From: an uncultured Burkholderiales bacterium
Lineage (GTDB): Bacteria; Pseudomonadota; Gammaproteobacteria; Burkholderiales; Burkholderiaceae_C
Assembly (NCBI GenBank): GCA_903887325.1
Contig: CAISPG010000085.1
Location: 1 to 40,593 of the forward strand
DNA length: 40,593 bases
Direction: 5' to 3'
In this document: piece after piece, positions 34,666-40,593 of the stretch
Layout: each line of letters opens with the position of its first letter
How positions within the stretch are numbered: the stretch's first letter is position 1
The notes under the pieces: generated by a model
What the model was told of the DNA's origin: nothing
The model's input: only the letters and a program-made list of their open reading frames with translations
Database searches by the model: none
Translations under genes and position numbers: made by a program

Positions 34666-35424
34666 GTGAATGACGCCCAGCTGCTGCGGTACTCGCGCCA
34701 CATACTTCTGAACGAACTGGGCGACACCGGGCAGGACTGTTTGCTGCAAAGCCATGCGCTGGTGCTGGGCGCAGGTGGCCTTGGCAGTGCCGCCGCCCTG
34801 TACCTGGCCGCCTCCGGTGTAGGGCACATCACCTTGATAGACCATGACACGGTCGATCTAACCAATTTACAAAGACAAATCGCTCACACCACGGCGCGCA
34901 TTGGGCAACTCAAAGTGGCGTCAGCCCGTGATGCCATGCTGGCGCTCAACCCCGGCGTCGATGTGCAAATCATTTCTGAGCGCGCCGATGCAGCGCTGCT
35001 GAATCAACTGGTGGCGCAGGCTGACGTGGCGCTGGAATGTACTGATAATTTCCAAACCAGACACGCATTGAACGCCGCCTGTGTGGCGCATGCGGTGCCG
35101 CTGGTCAGCGGCGCGGTCATCCGCTTGGACGGTCAGCTCACCACCTACGATGTGCGCCATACAGCCTCGCCCTGTTATGCCTGCGTGTTTCCGCCCGAGG
35201 ATGCACCCGAGGAAGTCAGTTGCTCCACCATGGGCGTGCTCGCCCCCTTGGTCGGCGTGATCGGCAGTCTGCAAGCCGCCGAGGCGCTGAAACTGCTGGC
35301 TGGGCTGGGTCAATCCCTGGCCGGGCGTTTGCAAATGCTGGACGGGCGCGACCTCAGTTGGACCGAGATGCGCTTACAACGTCAGTCCGACTGTCCGGTA
35401 TGCAGCGCCCGACCCAGCACATGA
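34666..35424 (+). CDS. MoeB/ThiF-like E1 adenylyltransferase
   Basis: A 252-residue HesA/MoeB/ThiF-family enzyme that adenylates the C-terminus of a ubiquitin-like sulfur carrier such as MoaD or ThiS. The ATP site is LVLGAGGLGSAAALYLAASG at 33-52. Asp and Arg of the active site lie in IDHDTVDLTNLQRQI, and DNFQTRHALNAA follows at about 127. The zinc-binding Cys pairs are CYAC near 167 and CPVC near 244, and a candidate catalytic Cys is in EVSCSTMGVLAP near 186. There is no rhodanese extension. Whether it serves molybdopterin or thiamine cannot be told from this sequence. GTG 34666 lies 3 bases after the ctpA stop; the 3' end overlaps the convergent GNAT gene by 43 bases. Confidence 0.9.
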   Translation: MNDAQLLRYSRHILLNELGDTGQDCLLQSHALVLGAGGLGSAAALYLAASGVGHITLIDHDTVDLTNLQRQIAHTTARIGQLKVASARDAMLALNPGVDVQIISERADAALLNQLVAQADVALECTDNFQTRHALNAACVAHAVPLVSGAVIRLDGQLTTYDVRHTASPCYACVFPPEDAPEEVSCSTMGVLAPLVGVIGSLQAAEALKLLAGLGQSLAGRLQMLDGRDLSWTEMRLQRQSDCPVCSARPST

Positions 35425-35960
35425 TGCTGCACCTGATAGCTCAAACCGCTGTCTGACACCAGCGACTCTTCTTTCTCCCTGCGAAAACCGGCCTTTTGCG
35501 CCACGCGCAAGCTGGCAAGATTGCGCGTGTCTATGCGACACAGCATGCGCACCTGCGGCCAGTGCTGCGCCACATAAACAGTCAACACCGACACGGCTTC
35601 TGTGGTACGGCCCTGGCCTTGAAAAGCCAGGCTGCACCAGTAACCCAATTCCCAGGTCTGCGAGTCATGGTCCATCTGGTGAAAGCCGACGCTGCCCGCC
35701 AATTGCTCAGTGTGTTTGTCCCACATGAGCAGCGGCCAGCGCAGGCCCATGACCCAGGCCGCATAGCAGGTTTGGCAATAGTCTTCCGAGATGTCAGGAG
35801 ATTGCGCTTGCTGGGCCCAGGGCAGTGAATCCGGCCAGGTTTGCAATTGCGCCAGCGTTTCTTGCACGCCTTGGTAAACCGCTTCGCCGTCCCCGGGCAT
35901 GGGGCAACGCAACCACATGCGCGGCGTTTCAATCACTTGTGCAAACACTGGTTCGCTCAT
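35382..35960 (-). CDS. GNAT-family N-acetyltransferase (RimJ/RimL-like)
   Basis: A 192-residue acetyltransferase. The RimJ/RimL-like start VIETPRMWLRCPMPGDGEAVY is at residues 9-29. LAGSVGFHQMDHDSQTWELGYWCSLAFQGQGRTTEAVSVL, read in two parts, holds the acetyl-CoA loop pattern Q-G-Q-G-R, and RIDTRNLASLRVAQKAGFRRE carries the conserved Asn and the C-terminal GNAT motif. The acceptor, protein or small molecule, is unknown. ATG 35960 is chosen because it overlaps the DUF429 stop (ATGA, 35957-35960); the frame is open to 36065. Its last 43 bases overlap the convergent MoeB-like gene. Confidence 0.85.
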   Translation of the reverse strand: MSEPVFAQVIETPRMWLRCPMPGDGEAVYQGVQETLAQLQTWPDSLPWAQQAQSPDISEDYCQTCYAAWVMGLRWPLLMWDKHTEQLAGSVGFHQMDHDSQTWELGYWCSLAFQGQGRTTEAVSVLTVYVAQHWPQVRMLCRIDTRNLASLRVAQKAGFRREKEESLVSDSGLSYQVQHHVLGRALHTGQSD

Positions 35961-36778
35961 GCGTTCACTATCCATCCTTCCAACCGGTCCATGCCATGCG
36001 GCAAGCCGTAAAGTGGGTCGCCTTTTAAAAACTGCTGCTGCGCCCAGGCGGCTTGCATCATGCAAATCACCGCGTCCAAGCTGTCGCCACTGGCGTCATC
36101 GACCAGCGTGTCTGCCATGGCCGAACTCAGCTTCAAACGCACCGGCACATCGTCGTGGCCCCAGACCAAAGCATGCAACAGGTTTTTGCGGGCCAGCCAG
36201 CGCTCGGTGGTTTGTTTGGCAGCCGCATCGTTTTTGTAACTTTGTTTTTGCAGCACACGCCGCGCCCACATGCCCGGGTATGCCTCTAACGCTACGCGCT
36301 GCTTGTCGCCCTCATGTAAGCCCGGCAAATGCACACCAGCTTGCCTCAGCAATGGCACACCGGCGTGCATCATGAAAGCCACCGGCGGGTTGACCCATTT
36401 CATCGACGGGCTGGAATTGGCGGGCAAGTCGGTAGCGCGATGCGCAAACTTGCCCCCGACTGGTCTGGCGTTACAAAACTGCGCAAATTGTGAGCGTACG
36501 TCGTCGCGGCTGAGTTGCGCAAAATGCTGCATGCAAGCCAACCAATCGGTGGGCCAAGCCAAGGTTTCAACCAGTTCGCGCGGCAAGCCGAAAGGCAAAT
36601 CAAAACCGCCGACCCAGGGGCCGGGTGTGTGCAAGCATTCGCTGAAATCTTGTAATGAAGAAAAAAACTGTAGCTGTTTCAACAAAACGCGCTCGCCTGC
36701 CGCTTCGCCCCAGGCGATGACAATTTGTTTGCGTTTGGAAGGACTGCTGCTGAAATCGCAACCAAGCAAGCGTGTCAT
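35957..36778 (-). CDS. DUF429 domain protein
   Basis: A 273-residue protein of the DUF429 family, predicted RNase H-like fold. The first acidic strand is LLGCDFSSSPSKRKQIVIAWG (residues 4-24), GGFDLPFGLPRELVETL follows at about 57, VALEAYPGMWARRVL at about 160, and a final Asp-rich DDASGDSLDAVICMMQAAWA at about 228, consistent with an RNase H-type acidic triad. The function has not been shown. It is coupled to the GNAT gene and lies 35 bases downstream of folE on the minus strand. Confidence 0.8.
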   Translation of the reverse strand: MTRLLGCDFSSSPSKRKQIVIAWGEAAGERVLLKQLQFFSSLQDFSECLHTPGPWVGGFDLPFGLPRELVETLAWPTDWLACMQHFAQLSRDDVRSQFAQFCNARPVGGKFAHRATDLPANSSPSMKWVNPPVAFMMHAGVPLLRQAGVHLPGLHEGDKQRVALEAYPGMWARRVLQKQSYKNDAAAKQTTERWLARKNLLHALVWGHDDVPVRLKLSSAMADTLVDDASGDSLDAVICMMQAAWAQQQFLKGDPLYGLPHGMDRLEGWIVNA

Positions 36779-36813
36779 AAGGCGCAGTCCATGGCTGACA
36801 TGGCCTGAAAAGC

Positions 36814-37515
36814 CTAATCCTTACCAGGAATCAGCGCTAAAAACTCGCGCCGCAATATCGGATCTTTGAGGAAGGCACCGCGCATGACCGAATTGATCAT
36901 GCGGCTGTCCATGTCTTTGACGCCGCGCCAGGCCATGCAGAAATGCGTGGCTTCCATCACCAGCGCCAGGCCGTCAGGCCGGGTTTTTTGCTGAATCAGG
37001 TCGGCCAGTTGCACCACGGCTTCTTCCTGGATTTGCGGACGGCCCATGACCCACTCGGCCAGTCTGGCGTATTTGGATAAGCCGATGACATTGGTATTTT
37101 TATTGGGCAGTATGCCTATCCATATTTTTCCTATGACAGGGCAAAAGTGGTGGCTGCACGCGCTGCGCACCGTGATCGGCCCCACGATCATGAGTTCGTT
37201 CAAGCGCTCGGCATTGGGGAATTCGGTGATCTCGGGCGACTTGACGTAACGGCCGTTAAAGACTTCTTTGACATACATCTTGGCCAGGCGTTTGGCCGTG
37301 TCTGTGGTGTTGTGGTCATTGGCCGTGTCAATCACCAGACTTTCGAGCACGCCCTTCATCTTGTCTTCGACTTCCTGCAACAAGGCTTCGAGTTCACCCG
37401 GCTGAATGAACTCGGCAATATTGTCATTGGCGTGAAAACGCTGCTTGGAAGCCAGCACGCGCTCGCGAATCTTCACCGATATGGGCACACCCTGGTCAGC
37501 AACAGATTTAGACAT
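36814..37515 (-). CDS. folE: GTP cyclohydrolase I
   Basis: A 233-residue type IA enzyme that converts GTP to dihydroneopterin triphosphate, the first step of folate synthesis. The zinc ligands are in RSACSHHFCPVIGKIWIG (Cys120 and neighbouring His) and the third Cys in THFCMAWRGVKD near 190. VIGLSKYARLAEWVMGRPQIQE is the conserved central part. ATG 37515 is chosen because the family starts near here and because the frame further upstream runs through aspS. It begins 4 bases after the aspS stop, so the two are co-transcribed. Confidence 0.95.
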   Translation of the reverse strand: MSKSVADQGVPISVKIRERVLASKQRFHANDNIAEFIQPGELEALLQEVEDKMKGVLESLVIDTANDHNTTDTAKRLAKMYVKEVFNGRYVKSPEITEFPNAERLNELMIVGPITVRSACSHHFCPVIGKIWIGILPNKNTNVIGLSKYARLAEWVMGRPQIQEEAVVQLADLIQQKTRPDGLALVMEATHFCMAWRGVKDMDSRMINSVMRGAFLKDPILRREFLALIPGKD

Positions 37516-37519
37516 GGTG

Positions 37520-39319
37520 TCAGGCCGCTTTGGCGTCAAGATTGCGCAAACGGATATGCAGTTCGCGCAACTGCTTTTCGTCCACCAACGAAGGCGCTTG
37601 TGTGAGCAAGCATTGGGCGCGCTGGGTTTTGGGGAAAGCAATCACATCGCGTATGGAATCCGCGCCGGTCATCAAAGTGACGATGCGGTCCAGGCCGAAG
37701 GCCAGACCGCCGTGGGGCGGCGCACCGTATTGCAAAGCGTCGAGCAAAAAGCCGAATTTGACTTGCGCTTCCTCGGGCGTGATCTTGAGCGCGACAAACA
37801 CTTTTTGCTGCACATCGGCGCGGTGTATACGCACCGAGCCGCCGCCGATTTCCCAGCCGTTCAACACCATGTCGTAGCCCTTGGCCACGCATTTTTCAGG
37901 CGCAGTGACCATCCAGTCTTCGTGGCCGTCTTTGGGCGCGGTGAACGGGTGGTGCACCGCGTTGTAACGCTGGGCTTCCTCGTCGTACTCGAACATGGGA
38001 AAGTCGACCACCCACAACGGCGCCCAGCGGTTTTCCAGCAAGCCTTGTTTTTTGCCGAACTCGCTGTGGCCGACTTTCAAACGCAGTGCGCCGATGGCGT
38101 CGTTCACTACTTCGGCTTTGTCTGCGCCGAAGAACAACAGGTCGCCGTTTTGTGCGCCGGTGCGTTTCAATATTTCGGCGATGGCGGCATCGTGTATGTT
38201 TTTCACGATGGGCGACTGCAAGCCTTCGCGACCGGCGGCAACATCATTCACCTTGATCCAGGCCAGGCCCTTTGCACCATAAATTTTCACGAACTCGGTG
38301 TAGCTGTCGATCTCGCCCCGGCTCATCTCGCCGCCATTGGGCACGCGCAATGCGACCACGCGACCGCCGGGTGTGGTGGCCGGTGCGCTGAACACTTTGA
38401 AATCAACATCGGCCATGACGTCGGTCAATTCGGTGAACTCAAGCTTGACGCGCAAGTCGGGTTTGTCGGAACCGAAGCGGTGCATGGCTTCGCTGTAAGC
38501 CATGATGGGGAAGTCGCCGAGTTCTATGCCCAGGGCTTCAACGAAAACGCCTTTGATCATGTTTTGGAACAAAGCGCGGATTTCCTCCTCGTCCATGAAA
38601 GATGTTTCGATATCAATCTGGGTGAATTCAGGCTGGCGGTCGGCGCGCAGGTCTTCGTCGCGGAAACATTTGGTGATTTGGTAGTAACGGTCAAAACCGG
38701 CGACCATCAACAACTGTTTGAACAACTGGGGAGACTGTGGCAGCGCGAAAAAATGCCCGTCGTTGACACGGCTGGGCACCAGGTAATCACGCGCACCTTC
38801 GGGCGTGCTTTTGGTCAGCATCGGGGTTTCGATGTCGACAAAGCCGTTGGCGTCCAGAAACTTGCGCACCGCCATCGCCACCTTGTAGCGCAGCATCAGG
38901 TTTTTCTGCATATAGGGGCGGCGCAAATCCAGCACCCGGTGGGTCAGGCGCGTGGTCTCGGACAGATTGTCGTCATCCAACTGGAACGGCGGTGTGACGG
39001 AAGGATTCAACACCACCAACTCATGGCACAAGACTTCGATTTTTCCGCTCTTCAAACTGTCGTTGCTGGTTCCATCAGGACGCAAACGCACCAAACCTTT
39101 GATCTGAATGCAAAACTCGTTGCGCAGCTCTTCGGCTTGTTTGAACATCTCGGCGCGATCCGGGTCACACACCACTTGCACATAGCCTTCGCGGTCACGC
39201 AAGTCAACAAAAATGACGCCGCCATGGTCGCGCCTGCGATTCACCCAGCCGCACAACGTGACAGTTTGTCCTTGAATGGCTTCGGTCACCAAGCCGCAGT
39301 AATGGGTTCGCATTGCCAT
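37520..39319 (-). CDS. aspS: Aspartyl-tRNA synthetase
   Basis: A 599-residue bacterial class IIb synthetase charging tRNA(Asp). The N-terminal OB anticodon-binding domain has [27 protein letters not shown], read in two parts. Class II motif 2 is [20 protein letters not shown] near residue 217, and motif 3 is [29 protein letters not shown], read in two parts, near 537. The bacterial insertion (GAD domain) lies between about 290 and 420. ATG 39319 and ATG 39313 are both possible starts. A candidate terminator separates it from the DUF502 gene upstream, so it may have its own promoter in 39320-39345. Confidence 0.97.
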   Translation of the reverse strand: MAMRTHYCGLVTEAIQGQTVTLCGWVNRRRDHGGVIFVDLRDREGYVQVVCDPDRAEMFKQAEELRNEFCIQIKGLVRLRPDGTSNDSLKSGKIEVLCHELVVLNPSVTPPFQLDDDNLSETTRLTHRVLDLRRPYMQKNLMLRYKVAMAVRKFLDANGFVDIETPMLTKSTPEGARDYLVPSRVNDGHFFALPQSPQLFKQLLMVAGFDRYYQITKCFRDEDLRADRQPEFTQIDIETSFMDEEEIRALFQNMIKGVFVEALGIELGDFPIMAYSEAMHRFGSDKPDLRVKLEFTELTDVMADVDFKVFSAPATTPGGRVVALRVPNGGEMSRGEIDSYTEFVKIYGAKGLAWIKVNDVAAGREGLQSPIVKNIHDAAIAEILKRTGAQNGDLLFFGADKAEVVNDAIGALRLKVGHSEFGKKQGLLENRWAPLWVVDFPMFEYDEEAQRYNAVHHPFTAPKDGHEDWMVTAPEKCVAKGYDMVLNGWEIGGGSVRIHRADVQQKVFVALKITPEEAQVKFGFLLDALQYGAPPHGGLAFGLDRIVTLMTGADSIRDVIAFPKTQRAQCLLTQAPSLVDEKQLRELHIRLRNLDAKAA

Positions 39320-39348
39320 GGTAAAAATTCTTTCGTTACAGGTTTCTT

Positions 39349-39378
39349 AAAAGAGGGCAAGCCGCCAAAGGCAGGCTT
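39349..39378 (-). terminator. Candidate Rho-independent terminator between DUF502 and aspS
   Basis: On the minus strand AAGCCTGCC (39378-39370), a TTT loop, and GGCGGCTT (39366-39359) form a stem with one bulged base, followed by GCCCTCTTTT (39358-39349). The short T-run starts a few bases beyond the stem, so termination may be partial. It would end the fmdB-DUF502 transcript. Confidence 0.45.
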
Positions 39379-39381
39379 GGT

Positions 39382-40023
39382 TCAGGACGGGTTTTTCAAT
39401 ACAGGCTGGTCCAGGGACACCGCGCCCATGGAAATCACATAGGTCAAAGCCTGATCCACACTCATATTCAACTCGACCACATCGGTGGCAGGCACCACCA
39501 GGAAAAAACCGCTGGTGGGGTTGGGGGTTGTAGGGACATACACATTGATGTAACCCGGGCCCACATGGTCTACCACTTCACCCGTTGGTGTACCGGTTTG
39601 AAAGGCAATCGTCCAGGCACCTTGACGCGGGTATTGAATCAACACGGCTTTGCGAAACGCGTTGCCGTTGCTGGAAAACAAAGTGTCAGATACTTTTTTG
39701 ACGCTGGTGTAAATGGATTTGATGATGGGGATATGCGTGAACAGCTTATCCCATTGCGTGACCAGCCAGCGACCGGCGACATTGGACGCAAAGGCGCCGG
39801 TGATAACCAGCACCAGAAACACCAGCACCACGCCAAGGCCCCGGATTTGCAGCAAATGCTGCAAAGAATCGCTTACAGCTTGCGGCAGCACGCTACTCAG
39901 ACCATACAACACATTGGCAAAAATGCCGTCCATGGCACCGACCAGCCAGCTCAGCACCCACAAGGTAATGGCCAGCGGCAGCCAGACCAGCAGGCCGGCA
40001 AATATGTATTTTTTAATGTTCAT
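39382..40023 (-). CDS. DUF502 family membrane protein
   Basis: A 213-residue protein of the DUF502 family. It has two clear membrane helices, IFAGLLVWLPLAITLWVLSWL at about 7-27 and GVVLVFLVLVITGAFASNVAG at about 63-83. A soluble part follows with DKLFTHIPIIKSIYTSVKKVSDTLFSS, then FRKAVLIQYPRQGAWTIAFQTG, PTTPNPTSGFFLVVPATDVVELNMSVDQALTYVISMG (read in parts), all typical of the family. The function is unknown. It stands between fmdB and aspS, a conserved betaproteobacterial order. AGC-rich bases precede the ATG at 40023; the ribosome-binding site is weak. Confidence 0.9.
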   Translation of the reverse strand: MNIKKYIFAGLLVWLPLAITLWVLSWLVGAMDGIFANVLYGLSSVLPQAVSDSLQHLLQIRGLGVVLVFLVLVITGAFASNVAGRWLVTQWDKLFTHIPIIKSIYTSVKKVSDTLFSSNGNAFRKAVLIQYPRQGAWTIAFQTGTPTGEVVDHVGPGYINVYVPTTPNPTSGFFLVVPATDVVELNMSVDQALTYVISMGAVSLDQPVLKNPS

Positions 40024-40041
40024 AGCTACAGCAACCGGGGT

Positions 40042-40356
40042 TTAATGGCAGGCGCAAGAGGGCGCGCATGCGCTGGCCGAGGCCGCCGGCGTGTCGGTTT
40101 TAGCGGGTGCTGTGGTGGTCGCCGGGGCGTCGCCGCCGACCGGTGTTGCTGCCGGGGCAGCAGCGGGATTGCTGCCGGTTTTGAAATCGGTGGCGTACCA
40201 GCCCGAACCCTTGAGTTGAAAACCAGCCGCTGTCAGTTGTTTGCTGAACGAGGGTTTGTGGCATTCGGGGCACTCGGTCAGAGGCGGATCCGACATTTTT
40301 TGAAGCAGATCTTTTGCGAAGCCGCAAGCTGCGCATTTATAGGCATAAATTGGCAT
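40042..40356 (-). CDS. FmdB-type zinc-ribbon protein
   Basis: A 104-residue protein with an N-terminal zinc ribbon of the FmdB/CxxC_CxxC_SSSS type: MPIYAYKCAACGF and LTECPECHKPSFSKQLTAAGF, with Cys8, Cys11, Cys29 and Cys32. The middle GFQLKGSGWYATDFK is characteristic. The C-terminus is a low-complexity Ala/Thr/Pro tail that ends in a small Cys/His cluster (SACAPSCACH), which could bind metal. The family name comes from a putative regulator of formamidase, but the role is uncertain. A -10-like TACAAT (complement of 40396-40401) lies about 40 bases upstream. Confidence 0.88.
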   Translation of the reverse strand: MPIYAYKCAACGFAKDLLQKMSDPPLTECPECHKPSFSKQLTAAGFQLKGSGWYATDFKTGSNPAAAPAATPVGGDAPATTTAPAKTDTPAASASACAPSCACH

Positions 40357-40593
40357 GGTGTTACCGCTGGTTCAAAGTGCTCGACAAAGCCGCAGATTGT
40401 ATGCTTTTAAGGTTCAATACACTGTTCCCCTCGCCTCTCTGGTGTGAATCAGTATCACTAGTGTCCCAACGTTTGCCGTCAGACTCAGCGTAACCTCATG
40501 ATTTATTTGAATAAATCTGACTTTCCCCTTGTCCACGATTTGAATCGTTTTCCGGACTTAGGGCATGCTCGGCGGATCTCATCTGCTGGGGAC
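40357..40593. other. Right-end region, possible start of a plus-strand gene
   Basis: A 237-base stretch upstream of fmdB. From ATG 40498 a plus-strand frame (MIYLNKSDFPLVHDL) is open for 32 codons to the window end. It lacks a convincing ribosome-binding site, so it may be a gene start or chance. No RNA gene or terminator is seen. Confidence 0.25.

Noticed and set aside
37445-39442. A 665-codon plus-strand open frame opposite aspS
   Set aside because: It mirrors aspS almost exactly, its His/Gln/Val-rich composition is typical of the antisense of a GC-rich gene, and aspS has all its motifs on the other strand.

Overview
The window reads as a chromosome segment of a betaproteobacterium, most likely order Burkholderiales and close to Comamonadaceae. 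The basis is family resemblance: the aerobic benzoyl-CoA (box) gene set with a BoxR regulator, the fmdB-DUF502-aspS and DUF3460-scpA-panB-panC orders, a moderately high GC content, and a GC-rich palindrome of a type I associate with Comamonadaceae. Most of the sequence is compact housekeeping DNA. Two stretches look accessory: about 5.4-13.4 kb, and the small islands at 25.3-25.9 kb and 28.9-30.0 kb.

Layout. 1-5.4 kb: the end of a type II secretion gspF gene, a cytosolic 5'-nucleotidase, and two ABC exporters (SbmA/YddA-like and MsbA-like). 5.4-7.1 kb: a HipB/HipA-type module with a clear N8-spaced inverted repeat upstream. 7.1-11 kb: an MFS carrier convergent with a three-gene unit (nitrile hydratase alpha, beta, and a SAM methyltransferase), then a divergent YbaK-type tRNA deacylase. 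11-13.3 kb: an AT-richer island with two RelE/HigB-type toxin-antitoxin pairs, a truncated IS3-family transposase with one surviving end, and a beheaded gene fragment. 13.4-19.4 kb: boxA, boxB, boxC and boxR, all on the minus strand. boxA and boxB are separated by 600 bp holding three related hairpins, boxB and boxC by a REP-like palindrome pair, and TGCA-N6-TGCA sites flank boxR.

19.4-28.8 kb: apbC divergent from metG, a MocA-like nucleotidyltransferase, a SulP anion carrier, a PIN-type toxin-antitoxin pair, DUF3460, scpA, panB and panC. 28.9-30.0 kb: a stand-alone AAA/DUF4143 ATPase. 30.1-40.4 kb: gpsA-secB-grxC-rhodanese (minus), then gpmA, ctpA and a moeB/thiF-like E1 gene (plus), then GNAT, DUF429, folE, aspS, DUF502 and fmdB (minus).

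How the genes work together. BoxA (reductase) and BoxB (di-iron epoxidase) epoxidise benzoyl-CoA and BoxC opens the ring. BoxR, a repressor with a shikimate-kinase-like effector domain, probably senses benzoyl-CoA and controls the TGCA sites. The CoA ligase and the semialdehyde dehydrogenase of the pathway are not in the window. Nitrile hydratase turns nitriles into amides, but no amidase is present, so a route from benzonitrile into the box pathway is only a speculation.

The most unusual features are these: two different REP-like palindromes translated inside methionyl-tRNA synthetase, one sharing its core with the boxB/boxC junction element; the triple hairpin between boxB and boxA; near-identical operator candidates at both ends of boxR; a PIN toxin whose first catalytic Asp is Tyr; and a nitrile hydratase operon in which a methyltransferase sits where an activator gene would be expected. 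I did not find an obviously new multi-gene system. No tRNA, rRNA or CRISPR array was seen.
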